In this document: in pieces, positions 17,330 to 26,012 of the stretch | Numbering within the stretch: the first letter of the stretch is position 1 | Layout of the letters: each line of letters opens with the position of its first letter | NCBI GenBank assembly: GCA_964620125.1 | Contig: CAZUGQ010000011.1 | Coordinates: 16,056-80,055, forward strand | Source of the DNA: OLB6 sp964620125 | GTDB taxonomy: Bacteria; Bacteroidota; Ignavibacteria; Kapaibacteriales; Kapaibacteriaceae | Length of the DNA: 64,000 bases | Direction: 5' to 3' | Program-made: the position numbers and the translations under genes | The notes under the pieces: model-generated | What the model saw: the letters and a program-made list of their open reading frames with translations, nothing else | The model's database searches: none | Told to the model about the DNA's origin: nothing

Positions 17330-18376
17330 TCACTTGCGCAGTATCGTCATCACAAATCCATCACCGCCAGAATCTCCGATGGCCGTTTCCCATCGATGGA
17401 GTAGCGTGAGCCCTACCTCCTGCGGTGCAACTGGCAGTGCTTCTTCATCAAGAATGCTGCACGTTGCATAGCCTATCACACCTCCCGGTTTGCACATGCG
17501 CACGGCATGCAGAAAGATGTTTGCCTGAATGGCAAGCAGCTCCTGCAATCCTTGTTCGGTGAGATGCAGTGCGATGTCGGGATTCCGGCGTAGCACACCC
17601 GTGCCGCTGCATGGTGCGTCGACCAGAACAACGTCTGCCGTATCATACAACCGCTTGTAGATCTTTGTTGAGGTTATGTGCCTAGCTTCCACGTTGTGAG
17701 CTCCCGCTCTCGCAGCACGTTTGGCTAGCTGGCTAAGCTTATGGGAAACAATATCCAGTGCGATGATGGTACCGGTACCTGAGCTCAGTGCTGCCATGTG
17801 CAGGGTTTTCCCGCCTGCTCCGGCACAAAGATCAACACAGCGTTTCCAGCGAGCCTTTGCGAAGCGGAGCAACTCCCTGCTTACACGCTGTGAGTTGATG
17901 TCCTGTTGTTCAAACCAACCCATCTGAAAGGCTCTGCTGCGGAACAAGCCAAAGGGTGCGTTTACACGCAGGCACTCATGCTCAACATGTTCTGGCTGGA
18001 ATGGAGCCAATGCCTCCATGGCTTTGGCAACTGTGGTTTTGAGTGTGTTTACCCGAACAAAGGTTGGAGCGTCCTGCAGCGATGCTACAAGTGCATGGGA
18101 ATTCTTTTGCAGCAGCCGTTCGCGCAACCATAGTGGTATTGCCATGCGAGCTTCGTCAATAACACCATCCAGCGCGCCTTGCCAAGCCCCTTCCCAGTTT
18201 GTGTATCGAATGGCCTGGTACAAACGATGTCGGATCAGGGATGCGTCGGCACCCTGCACTCCAACAGACTGAAAGAGGGACTCGAGCTCTGACGAAAGGT
18301 GGCTGCCTTTGGTAACGCGTTCGTATGCGTTACGAAATGCGTCACGTGGTGATGGTGAGGATCTGACTCGTTGCAT
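17330..18376 (-). CDS. RsmB/NOP2-family RNA m5C methyltransferase
   Basis: 348 residues from the ATG at 18376, which overlaps the Rieske gene's end by 35 bases. An N-terminal NusB-like helical part (residues about 1-130) precedes a Rossmann methylase. SAM motif I is DLCAGAGGKTLHMAAL, followed by ALDIVSHKLSQL, VLVDAPCSGTGVLRRNPD with the catalytic-loop Cys, and YATCSIL, which carries the second Cys. This is the RsmB/NSUN layout; the enzyme methylates cytosine in rRNA, probably 16S. Whether it is RsmB proper or another NSUN-type methylase cannot be settled by eye. Confidence 0.92.
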   Translation of the reverse strand: MQRVRSSPSPRDAFRNAYERVTKGSHLSSELESLFQSVGVQGADASLIRHRLYQAIRYTNWEGAWQGALDGVIDEARMAIPLWLRERLLQKNSHALVASLQDAPTFVRVNTLKTTVAKAMEALAPFQPEHVEHECLRVNAPFGLFRSRAFQMGWFEQQDINSQRVSRELLRFAKARWKRCVDLCAGAGGKTLHMAALSSGTGTIIALDIVSHKLSQLAKRAARAGAHNVEARHITSTKIYKRLYDTADVVLVDAPCSGTGVLRRNPDIALHLTEQGLQELLAIQANIFLHAVRMCKPGGVIGYATCSILDEEALPVAPQEVGLTLLHRWETAIGDSGGDGFVMTILRK

Positions 18377-18836
18377 CGTAGGATGATGCAAACTTCGGCA
18401 GGTCGGTTGCGCTGCCACTGATGGGTTGCACAACATTGCGTCCGTCCGTTGCCGAGTACTGTGCCCCGTGGCAAGGGCACATGCAGTTTTCGCCAGGTGC
18501 AACAGGTAGATCAACGGTGCACGACTGATGGGTGCAGATGGCACTGAATACAACAAAGGCTGAGTCGGCCACGCGCGAAATAAACACCGGCAGGTTGCTG
18601 TTCAGGCCGGAAATTACCGTGATGGTAATGCCTCCAACAACAGCGAGCTCGGGGCTTTTGGACACATCAAACGTTACGGTTGTAGATCCCGGGGGAGTCG
18701 GGGATGATTCGTCAACTTCACAACTCTGAACGAGTGCACTGATGGTTGCTGCACTGAACACGAGACCGATGGAGGATGTTGCGGCACGCAGAAATTCGCG
18801 CCGGCTCGAGGCATCGTTGGTAGGGGGCTTTGCCAT
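18342..18836 (-). CDS. Tat-exported Rieske 2Fe-2S protein
   Basis: 164 residues. An N-terminal twin-arginine signal SRREFLRAA is followed by a hydrophobic stretch and VQSC, which could be a lipobox. The Rieske domain has motif one CTHQSC (ligands C101, H103) and motif two CPCHG (ligands C120, H123), with C106 and C122 for the disulfide. It folds before export and would carry electrons at the outer face of the inner membrane. No cytochrome b gene is adjacent. Instead it lies downstream of a small membrane protein and a c-heme beta-barrel, so a classic bc complex is not indicated. The motif TAGGGGGCTTTG spans its N-terminal codons. Confidence 0.92.
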   Translation of the reverse strand: MAKPPTNDASSRREFLRAATSSIGLVFSAATISALVQSCEVDESSPTPPGSTTVTFDVSKSPELAVVGGITITVISGLNSNLPVFISRVADSAFVVFSAICTHQSCTVDLPVAPGENCMCPCHGAQYSATDGRNVVQPISGSATDLPKFASSYDATSQILTITT

Positions 18837-18857
18837 GGTGGATTCGTGAAGTGAATG

Positions 18858-19175
18858 CTACGGTACGGAACGGCGGCGAAGCATGAACACGCTAAGCAGG
18901 ATGGTCATTCCCGATACACCGAGAACGAACACATATCCGCGGTGAACAACGCTTACGTCTGCATCATCAGGCAACAATCCGTACTTGAACGTTGGTTCCC
19001 ACTTTACAACCTGTTGTGTTGTGCCGAACAGTTCGTCCTTCACCTCCGTGACCACCTTTTCCCGCGTCTTGGTATAGATCTCCATACCATCACCGACCCA
19101 GACAATGCCTCCAACAATGATGGCGATGACGGCTGCAACGATTAGGAGCTTCCACATCATAACGATACCCCGCAT
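18858..19175 (-). CDS. small two-helix membrane protein in redox cluster
   Basis: 105 residues from the ATG that overlaps the upstream stop as TAATG. An N-terminal helix (LLIVAAVIAIIVGGIVWVG) and a C-terminal helix (GYVFVLGVSGMTILLSVFML followed by RRR) enclose a soluble segment of about 50 residues with EKVVTEVKDELFGTTQQVVKWEPTFKYGLLPDD. No heme or metal motif is seen. I do not recognise the family. Tight coupling to the c-heme barrel upstream and to the Rieske gene 21 bases downstream suggests a shared role, perhaps as a membrane anchor or link. Confidence 0.75.
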   Translation of the reverse strand: MRGIVMMWKLLIVAAVIAIIVGGIVWVGDGMEIYTKTREKVVTEVKDELFGTTQQVVKWEPTFKYGLLPDDADVSVVHRGYVFVLGVSGMTILLSVFMLRRRSVP

Positions 19176-20347
19176 TAATAGAACAGGTGCAGTTGCAAAT
19201 TCCAACGTGTGGCAACGCCATCCTTGAAGGTGTCGAACAGACGGTATTCAGGCCGTAACTCAACAAATGGCATCACAAACACCTGCGCTCCGATGATGCC
19301 GGCGTTGAGTGTGGTTTCTTCCAGCAACTTTGTTTGGTTAGTAGTGCCGTGCTCATAACGAACGTAGGCGATAAGTGGAGGAGTGATTTGCCATCCTAGC
19401 TCGGCCATCGACATGGTACTGTACATCACATACTCCTTCTCCGTTCGAGTTACGTCCAGCATTACGTAGAGCTGATCCGTAAGCCCCCCCCCAGCAAACA
19501 CACTGATCATGCGAAAGTCGTTGTTGATGAGAACGGATCCACCAGCGTACGTGTTCACCATGTTCTCAAAAAATCTTGGCCATGCAACCACTCGAGCCGT
19601 GATCGTGGGACTGTTTCCCATGATTGCACTGTGCGAGGTGAGTCCGTCGCTGAGTTGCACTTGTCCAAGGCCTTCAGAGCCGAACAGCCCAAGCTGAACT
19701 GTAAGCCACTTTTCTCGTTCCCAGGTGATCTCGGAGCCCCATTCTCCCCAATCGGGTGCCAGGTAGTTGCGCCGCGTTGTTGGCTCTGCATAACTCACAG
19801 GAAACACGGTATGGTCGTCGTATCGTGTGCCGATACCCGGACGGAACATACCGATGCGTATCGACGGCAACTCCGCTATGGGCTGTAGGATGAGGCTGAC
19901 TGAGCCCGCGCGTTGACCCGGAAACCGTACTTGTTGATTGTTACTCTTTCGGAGAGACGCGAAGTTGAAGCCCCCTTCCAGAGTTACTCCCTTCCACGGG
20001 CGAACTGCACCGTATAGTGTTGCCTGCATGGGAAAGTAAACGCGGCTGGCAGCGCTATCGGTAAATGATCTGGTTGTCTGTACCCGTATATCGGTGCCTA
20101 ACACTACCTTGCCGTCGAAGTAGGCATTGCTTTGATCCTCGGGGTACAGAAACGGAATGGATTCTCGTGGTATCAGGCCTACATCAGAATAGCTGTACCA
20201 GCCAAGATCATTCCGAATGCCGCCACCCTGCGGTGCTACATGGCATCCACTGCACCGATTGCCGCTCAGCAACGCAAACTGCGGCAGTGCATGCACCTGC
20301 ACCACCGCAGCGATCATCATCAGCAGTACAATCGGGCGCTTGATCAT
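19175..20347 (-). CDS. outer-membrane beta-barrel protein with N-terminal c-heme motif
   Basis: 390 residues. A signal peptide (cleavage near VHALPQ) is followed by SGNRCSGCHVAPQGGG, a single CxxCH heme-attachment site (C32, C35, H36). The rest consists of alternating beta strands with aromatic girdles (TLYGAVRPWKGVTLEGGFNFASL, LTVQLGLFGSEGLGQVQL, ending WNLQLHLFY), the pattern of an outer-membrane porin whose last residue is aromatic. The combination suggests a barrel with a heme near its periplasmic mouth. It starts a TAATG-coupled set with a small membrane protein and the Rieske protein. A run of nine C lies at 19484-19492. Function unknown; electron transfer is inferred. Confidence 0.78.
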   Translation of the reverse strand: MIKRPIVLLMMIAAVVQVHALPQFALLSGNRCSGCHVAPQGGGIRNDLGWYSYSDVGLIPRESIPFLYPEDQSNAYFDGKVVLGTDIRVQTTRSFTDSAASRVYFPMQATLYGAVRPWKGVTLEGGFNFASLRKSNNQQVRFPGQRAGSVSLILQPIAELPSIRIGMFRPGIGTRYDDHTVFPVSYAEPTTRRNYLAPDWGEWGSEITWEREKWLTVQLGLFGSEGLGQVQLSDGLTSHSAIMGNSPTITARVVAWPRFFENMVNTYAGGSVLINNDFRMISVFAGGGLTDQLYVMLDVTRTEKEYVMYSTMSMAELGWQITPPLIAYVRYEHGTTNQTKLLEETTLNAGIIGAQVFVMPFVELRPEYRLFDTFKDGVATRWNLQLHLFY

Positions 20348-20413
20348 ACAGCGGCCAAGACCGATGAGTTTCTGTTTGGTTACGACAAAGCGGCAGGCCG
20401 TGTGCGTGGCCGA

Positions 20414-21433
20414 CTACTTAAACGTTACCGTCTTCAAACACTTCTCGAAAATGGGTAGGTATACATTCTGTTCCGGCTTGAACCAGTTCACGGTTATGCG
20501 GAACATCTTGTCGCCCTTTACGGCAAAGTATGCCCGCGAGCTAACGGTGCCACTTGGATTGTAGGAGAAGTATGCCGCCTTTACACCGCCCAGGGTAACC
20601 CCTGTTGGATTACCGCCACCATAGTTCGGTTTGTTTTGAAGGAGTATCTTTTCAAGGTTCTTCTGTTTCGAGGCATCGAATACATCAACCTGAATGTTGC
20701 AGTCCAGGCGAGACCCAAAGAAGTTCACGCTTGAGAGCCCACCACCAGAGAGTTTCTTGCCTTCGAAATTTTGAGGAATCTGGATCGTGAAATCAGGTGC
20801 GCTATACGAACGCAAGGTATCGGAAGGGGGCTCTGGTCCAGTGGGAGCAAGCGTATCCGGTTTTTTGGGAGCATCTGGTCTGCGAGCCAGTTTTACGGAA
20901 GCCACGATTTCCTTGAACTGCTCGGCGTAATCATCGAAGTTGTTGCCAAAAGATGCCAGCGTGAGGATCGTGACAACGCTATCATTCTCGGCGAAGTAAG
21001 CCTCTGATTTGAAGTTGCCATCTTCCTGACCGAACTCTACCCACAGCTTCATGGCCGGTTTGCCGCCAAGTGTAGCTTTCTCCAGTTTGTACCGATCCAG
21101 CTTGTCTTCGAATTCAAGCTTGCTATTCTTAATCAGTGAATCCATGTTCCGAGTACTGTCGATCTCGATGGCACGAAGCTCCACCTTGGCACCACCTTCA
21201 CCCTTGCTGAAATCCAGGAACCTGCGTCCAACACCTGGCTTGGAGAGAGCAAGAATCAAGTCACCCTTTTGAACCTGCTTTATCCAGTTCTTGGGGACCT
21301 TGACCTCGAACTTGCGAACGTCGTCCTTCATGAGCTCAAGGCCTTCGATAGGAGTGGGTGTGGCCTTGCGGGCGCACCCTGCTGCAACCAGTGCAGCAAG
21401 AGACAGCATAAGGAGAGAACGGAACAGAGACAT
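20414..21433 (-). CDS. lipoprotein with two PsbP/DcrB-like repeats
   Basis: 339 residues. The lipobox LVAAGC predicts lipidation. Two similar domains follow: residues about 40-185 (FEVKVPKNWIKQVQKGDLILAL ... FKEIVASVKL) and about 215-339 (FTIQIPQNFEGKKLSGGGL ... IFEKCLKTVTF), joined by a Pro/Asp-rich linker. Each has the beta-sheet plus terminal helix of the PsbP/DcrB-type fold. No ligand motif is visible. It sits between the c-heme barrel gene and the mono-heme lipoprotein gene on the same strand, so it may belong to that set. The motif GGAAGGGGGCTC lies at 20822 in the linker. Confidence 0.72.
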   Translation of the reverse strand: MSLFRSLLMLSLAALVAAGCARKATPTPIEGLELMKDDVRKFEVKVPKNWIKQVQKGDLILALSKPGVGRRFLDFSKGEGGAKVELRAIEIDSTRNMDSLIKNSKLEFEDKLDRYKLEKATLGGKPAMKLWVEFGQEDGNFKSEAYFAENDSVVTILTLASFGNNFDDYAEQFKEIVASVKLARRPDAPKKPDTLAPTGPEPPSDTLRSYSAPDFTIQIPQNFEGKKLSGGGLSSVNFFGSRLDCNIQVDVFDASKQKNLEKILLQNKPNYGGGNPTGVTLGGVKAAYFSYNPSGTVSSRAYFAVKGDKMFRITVNWFKPEQNVYLPIFEKCLKTVTFK

Positions 21434-21463
21434 GGTAGAATCCTTGTGGTGATGATCCGTAGC

Positions 21464-21853
21464 CTAGTTGTTCTGCGCGCCTTCCGAAATCCAGGTTCGC
21501 ATACCGCGCGTCTGGGCCGAAGGTACGTTTTCAATGTTACCTGAAGTATGAAGAACCTGCCGTTCGAGAACTTTTATCAGCAAGCTCTCGTCTGGCCGGT
21601 ATGGTACCGCAAGGTTCGGCCTGTCGAACATCACGGTTGAATACGAGCTTAATCTAATTCCACCGGCGGCATTATACTCGTCGTGGCATGGGTAGCACCG
21701 GAGTGTAAAAAACGGCAATACGTGATTTCGGAAGCTCACCGCTGAGTCTGGAAACACGATGGCGTCGGGATTGTTCACATTGCCGGACGGGCACCCCACA
21801 AGCATGGAGCAGCAGCAGAAAACAGCCATCGGGAGGAGTATGGCGGGCATCAA
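21464..21853 (-). CDS. mono-heme c-type cytochrome lipoprotein
   Basis: 129 residues. The lipobox SMLVGC (C21) and one CYPCH site (C53, C56, H57) predict a lipid-anchored periplasmic mono-heme cytochrome. The pattern FRNHVLPFFTLRCYPCHDEYNAAGGIRLSSYSTVM, then SLLIKVLERQ and a C-terminal RTWISEGAQNN, matches the short planctomycete-type cytochrome C domain found in many FCB bacteria. Its ATG overlaps the panB stop as ATGA. It is read toward the other redox proteins at 18.3-20.3 kb and could be their electron partner. Confidence 0.85.
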   Translation of the reverse strand: MMPAILLPMAVFCCCSMLVGCPSGNVNNPDAIVFPDSAVSFRNHVLPFFTLRCYPCHDEYNAAGGIRLSSYSTVMFDRPNLAVPYRPDESLLIKVLERQVLHTSGNIENVPSAQTRGMRTWISEGAQNN

Positions 21854-22668
21854 TAGCTCTCCTCGGCGGATGGGAAATCTTTCGAGCGAACATCGGCTAC
21901 ATAGCGCTGCACGGCATTGGTCATGATCTCATGGAGTTCCGCATACCGGCGAACGAATCGCGGACGGAAATTGGTAGACATGCCCATCATATCCGTCCAT
22001 ACGAGCACCTGACCATCACAGCCGGATCCAGCTCCAATGCCGATAGTGGGCACGGTGAGTGAGGCCGTGATACTAGCTGCCAGCGCTGAGGGTACTTTTT
22101 CAAGGACGATAGCAAAAACGCCAGCGTCTTGAAGCAGCAGCGCATCCTCGGCAATTCGTTGTGCTTCCTCTTCTTCGGTACCCCGCTGTTTGTACGAGCC
22201 AAACTGGTGAATGCTTTGAGGTGTAAGCCCCAGATGTCCCATCACGGGGATGCCATTCTCTGTCATCAATCGAATGGCTTCCACGCTTCGTGAGCCCCCT
22301 TCCAACTTCACCGCACCACAGCCCGCTTCCTTCATGAGTCTGCCAGCATTGCGAAAGGCTTCGCGTGGAGACGCCTGGTAGCTCATGAATGGCATGTCTG
22401 TGACCACCATAGCGCTATCCACCGATCGAACCACAGCTTGTGTGTGGTAGATCATCTGCTCCAGCGTAACGGGGATGGTTGTGTCGTGGCCCTGCACAAC
22501 GTTGCCAACGCTGTCACCAACTAGCAACAGGTCCACCCCGGCGGCATCCATGATGCCAGCCGTAAGAGCATCGTAGGCGGTGAGGCAGGCAATCGGGATG
22601 CCGGCCTGCTTCATCTCCACCAAGCGGAGCGTAGTAACGCGCTTGCGCGTGGTTGTGGTTTGTGGCAT
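21850..22668 (-). CDS. panB: 3-methyl-2-oxobutanoate hydroxymethyltransferase
   Basis: 272 residues of typical PanB TIM-barrel. Motifs seen: ACLTAYDALTAGIMDAAGVDLLLVGDSVGNVVQGHDTT (metal-binding Asp), DMPFMSYQ, AGCGAVKLEGG, GIPVMGHLGLTPQS, and IGAGSGCDGQVLVWTDMMGM. It transfers a hydroxymethyl group from methylene-tetrahydrofolate to 2-oxoisovalerate, the first step to pantothenate, and so feeds CoaBC elsewhere in the window. It heads the minus-strand run and diverges from lpxH. Confidence 0.98.
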   Translation of the reverse strand: MPQTTTTRKRVTTLRLVEMKQAGIPIACLTAYDALTAGIMDAAGVDLLLVGDSVGNVVQGHDTTIPVTLEQMIYHTQAVVRSVDSAMVVTDMPFMSYQASPREAFRNAGRLMKEAGCGAVKLEGGSRSVEAIRLMTENGIPVMGHLGLTPQSIHQFGSYKQRGTEEEEAQRIAEDALLLQDAGVFAIVLEKVPSALAASITASLTVPTIGIGAGSGCDGQVLVWTDMMGMSTNFRPRFVRRYAELHEIMTNAVQRYVADVRSKDFPSAEESY

Positions 22669-22733
22669 GCAGGAAGTGTTGGAAGAGCGGCAAAGATAGC
22701 CGCCACCTTCCTTCCCTGCGTTATCTTTCCGTC

Positions 22734-23507
22734 ATGTTCTCGCCCGTAGTTGCCCTTCGACACCTTACCGTGCCGGTCCCCGCAGGGCAACGTGTGGTAT
22801 TCGTATCTGACGTACACCTTGGCTTGGGCGAAGCAGCCGCCGATAGGCTTCGTGAGCGGCGTTTTGTGGAGCTTCTCCGGTCGTTGCCTGGCTCATGCGC
22901 CCATCTTTTTATCGTGGGCGACCTATTTGACTATTGGTTTGATTACCAAAGGGTGATACCCCGAAAACACATTCGCGCACTTGCTGCCTTGGCGGATGTG
23001 CGCGAGGGCGGCCTACCCATCACATATCTGATGGGGAACCACGACTTCGGGCACCACACGTTCTTCCGCGATGAGCTGGGCATCCCTGTGGATCGGGGCG
23101 ACGTGTCGGCACAGATTGCCGACCTGAAGTTCTACATAAGCCATGGCGATGGTAAGGTGGCGAATGACCGCGGTTACCTCGTTCTGCGTTCGATACTGCG
23201 AAATCGGTTTACGCAGTCAGTGTATCGCATGCTCCACCCCAACTGGGGAATCGGCCTTGCCGCACGCACATCGCATGAGAGCCGCGTATACACAGATCAG
23301 AAGCACTATGGACACGATGGCCTGCGCGACTTTGCGGCTGCACGCATTGCCGAAGGGTACGATGTAGTGGTTATGGGACATCGGCACCGTGCTACCCATG
23401 AGAACGTGGGCGCTGGGCTCTACCTGAACCTTGGTGATTGGCTTGGGCAAAACCCAACCTATGCGATATTCGCCCCACCAATGGCTCCGCAACTGGTTGC
23501 ACTGTAG
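22734..23507 (+). CDS. lpxH: UDP-2,3-diacylglucosamine diphosphatase-like metallophosphoesterase
   Basis: 257 residues from the ATG at 22734 (MFSPVVALRHL); an upstream frame to 22653 overlaps panB. Metallophosphoesterase motifs appear in order: SDVHLG, GDLFDYWFDY, MGNHDFG, SHGD and GHRHR, all metal ligands present. The DYWFDY context matches LpxH, the lipid A pathway enzyme that hydrolyses UDP-diacylglucosamine to lipid X at the inner membrane. Homologues in the Bacteroidetes group are often labelled UDP-2,3-diacylglucosamine diphosphatase without test, so the exact substrate is inferred. Confidence 0.85.
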   Translation: MFSPVVALRHLTVPVPAGQRVVFVSDVHLGLGEAAADRLRERRFVELLRSLPGSCAHLFIVGDLFDYWFDYQRVIPRKHIRALAALADVREGGLPITYLMGNHDFGHHTFFRDELGIPVDRGDVSAQIADLKFYISHGDGKVANDRGYLVLRSILRNRFTQSVYRMLHPNWGIGLAARTSHESRVYTDQKHYGHDGLRDFAAARIAEGYDVVVMGHRHRATHENVGAGLYLNLGDWLGQNPTYAIFAPPMAPQLVAL

Positions 23508-23586
23508 TCACCAACGGCGCAAGGCCCAGGAATCGAAGACCAGCATTAGGCAGCGTATGTTCGCACATCACCAAACGAGGGCTGAG

Positions 23587-24522
23587 ATGAAGAAAGTCGG
23601 GCTGTTATTCGGAATGGAACAATCGTTCCCACCGGCACTTGTGGAAGAGATCAACAGTCGCGATGCTGGCGTCGCGGCGGAATTCGTGAAGATTGGTGGA
23701 GTAACACTCGAAGAAATGTTCGAGTATGATGTGATCTTGGATCGAATCTCGCAGGATGTTCCGTATTACCGTTCCATGCTCAAGATTGCTGCTCTGAATG
23801 GTGTGCGTGTGGTAAATAATCCGTTCTGGTGGACGGCTGACGACAAGTTCTTCAACTACGCCGTGGCCCATAAGGCTGGCATTCCCGTGCCCCGAACAGT
23901 GTTGTTACCTAGCAAGCAGCACCCACCAGATACATCCGCAGAAAGTTTTCGTAATCTGTTCTATCCACTGAACTGGCAGGAATTGTTCGATTATGTAGGC
24001 TTCCCAGCCTATCTGAAGCCTCATGATGGGGGGGGATGGAAACATGTGTACAAGGTGAACTCTATTGACGAGTTTTTTGACCGGTACAGCGAAACGGGCA
24101 CAATCGTGATGACGTTGCAGGAGTCCATAGAATTCACCGAGTATTATCGCTGTTACTGCATCGGCAAGAAGCATGTGCACATCATGCCCTACGAGCCGCG
24201 TAATCCTCATCACCTACGATACAAGGCCGGCTTCGCTCCAACGGATGCCATGCGTTCGATGCTCACAGAGCTGTGTATCAAGATCTGCAACATCTTGGGC
24301 TATGACTTTAACACGATTGAGTTTGCAGTTCGGGATGGCATCCCGTATGCCATTGACTACATGAATCCAGCACCTGATGCCGAACGCACAAGTGTGCAGG
24401 AAGAAAACTTTGCCTGGGTGTTGGATACTACGGCAACCTTTCTCATCGAGTTGGCTCAGGAAGGCAGAAAGATCCCTGCCGAATTCCACTGGAGCGAGTT
24501 CATAGGTAAAGGTCGGGGATGA
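23587..24522 (+). CDS. ATP-grasp family ligase of unknown substrate
   Basis: 311 residues from MKKVGLLFGMEQSFP; upstream in-frame codons have no homologous look. The N-terminal part resembles a pre-ATP-grasp domain (EYDVILDRISQDVPYYRSMLKIAALNGVRVVNNP). The ATP-grasp core has FPAYLKPHDGGGWKHVYKV, the adenine-hinge-like TIVMTLQESIEF, and the metal-binding IEFAVRDGIPYAIDYMNPAPD. Such enzymes join a carboxylate to an amine or thiol through an acyl-phosphate. The stop overlaps the HutH start as ATGA, so the two are translationally coupled, an uncommon pairing. An 8-G run at 24028-24035 encodes the Gly loop. Confidence 0.82.
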   Translation: MKKVGLLFGMEQSFPPALVEEINSRDAGVAAEFVKIGGVTLEEMFEYDVILDRISQDVPYYRSMLKIAALNGVRVVNNPFWWTADDKFFNYAVAHKAGIPVPRTVLLPSKQHPPDTSAESFRNLFYPLNWQELFDYVGFPAYLKPHDGGGWKHVYKVNSIDEFFDRYSETGTIVMTLQESIEFTEYYRCYCIGKKHVHIMPYEPRNPHHLRYKAGFAPTDAMRSMLTELCIKICNILGYDFNTIEFAVRDGIPYAIDYMNPAPDAERTSVQEENFAWVLDTTATFLIELAQEGRKIPAEFHWSEFIGKGRG

Positions 24523-26012
24523 CATTGGAAGTGAACGGCCGGTCGCTTACCGTAGAGCAGGTAGCAGCCGTTGCCAGAGATACTTCGAGTAGAGTTACAC
24601 TTACAGCCGATGCCGAGGCTGACGTGCTTCGTGCACGTCAGGTAGTGGAACGGTGGATAGCCGAAGGTCGGGTGATTTACGGCCTCACAACCGGTTTTGG
24701 CGAATTCTCGAACGTTGTGATTCCAGCCGAGAAAGCTGCCGAGCTGCAGGTGAACCTTATCCGGTCGCACAGCGCTGGTGTGGGCGACTTGCTGCCGCGC
24801 GACGTTGTGCGTGCCATGATGCTCCTGCGAGTGAATGCTCTTGCGGGAGGCTATAGTGGCATACGCCTGGAAACGCTTCATACCCTGCTCCAGATGCTGA
24901 ATGCCAACCTGATTCCTGACATTCCAAGTCAGGGTTCCGTTGGATCCAGTGGCGACCTTGCTCCGCTATCACACCTGGCCCTTGCGTTGATTGGCGAGGG
25001 AACCATCGAAGGGTGGCCGTCTGGCCAGGTGATGCGCAAAAGGAACATCGAACCAGTTCAGCTTGCTGCCAAAGAAGGATTGGCACTCATCAACGGCACG
25101 CAGATGATGTGTGCAATAGGCTGCCTGTGTTTGGATAGAGTGCAGTACCTGCTCGAGGTTGCGGATATCGCAGGTGCGCTCTCGTGTGATGCATTACGCG
25201 GAACCGATAATGCCTTCGACGCCCGATTGCACCAGCAACGTCCACACCCAGGCCAAAGCACCGTTGCAGCCAATCTGAAGCGATTGCTGCACGGCAGCCA
25301 GATTCGCGAATCTCATCGCACAGGTGATGATCGTGTTCAGGATGCTTATTCCATCCGCTGCATGCCGCAGGTTCATGGAGCCTCTAGAGATGCTACGGAG
25401 TACGTTCGAACAGTTCTTGAACGAGAGATCAATAGTGTTACGGATAATCCACTCGTTTTTGCCGCGGATGACGTAGCCATCGAAGGGGGCAACTTTCACG
25501 GTCAGCCGTTAGCCTTGGCACTCGACTTCCTGGCCATAGCCACCTGCGAACTAGCCAGCATCAGCGAGCGCCGAACAGAGCGCCTGGTAAATGCAATGCT
25601 TGGTGGACTGCCCCGCTTTCTTACACCGAATGGTGGGCTGCATAGCGGTATGATGATTGCTCAATACACTGCAGCTTCGTTAGTGAGCGAGAATAAGGTG
25701 TTAGCACATCCAGCCAGCGTGGATAGCATACCCACAAGTGCAAACCAAGAAGATCACAACAGCATGGGCAGCATAGCCGCACGAAAGCTGCAGACCATTG
25801 TTACTAATGTTGAACGCGTGCTGGCTATTGAACTGATGTGTGCGGCACAAGGGATTGACCTGTTAAAGCCCCTTCAAACCAGCGCACGCTTGCAAGAGGT
25901 TGTGGCTTCAATTCGAGAACACGTGCCGTTTGCGGATGTGGATCGAGTATTGTCTGTCGACATTCAGGCAGTACACAACCTGATCCGGGATCGCACGTTT
26001 ACTGCGTCATAG
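24519..26012 (+). CDS. hutH: histidine ammonia-lyase-like MIO enzyme
   Basis: 497 residues, close to the usual HutH length. The MIO-forming site reads GSVGSSGDLAPLSH (S143-S144-G145), where most HutH have Ala-Ser-Gly. Other family marks are YGLTTGFGEF, NLIRSHSAGVGD with the Ser-His of His-type lyases (H84), QDAYSIRCMPQVHG, and SANQEDHNSMG with the Glu of His/Tyr lyases. The reaction would be L-histidine to urocanate plus ammonia. No hutU, hutI or hutG is in the window. Coupling with an ATP-grasp gene raises the possibility of a different role. The 3' end overlaps the pirin gene by 14 bases. Confidence 0.85.
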   Translation: MTLEVNGRSLTVEQVAAVARDTSSRVTLTADAEADVLRARQVVERWIAEGRVIYGLTTGFGEFSNVVIPAEKAAELQVNLIRSHSAGVGDLLPRDVVRAMMLLRVNALAGGYSGIRLETLHTLLQMLNANLIPDIPSQGSVGSSGDLAPLSHLALALIGEGTIEGWPSGQVMRKRNIEPVQLAAKEGLALINGTQMMCAIGCLCLDRVQYLLEVADIAGALSCDALRGTDNAFDARLHQQRPHPGQSTVAANLKRLLHGSQIRESHRTGDDRVQDAYSIRCMPQVHGASRDATEYVRTVLEREINSVTDNPLVFAADDVAIEGGNFHGQPLALALDFLAIATCELASISERRTERLVNAMLGGLPRFLTPNGGLHSGMMIAQYTAASLVSENKVLAHPASVDSIPTSANQEDHNSMGSIAARKLQTIVTNVERVLAIELMCAAQGIDLLKPLQTSARLQEVVASIREHVPFADVDRVLSVDIQAVHNLIRDRTFTAS

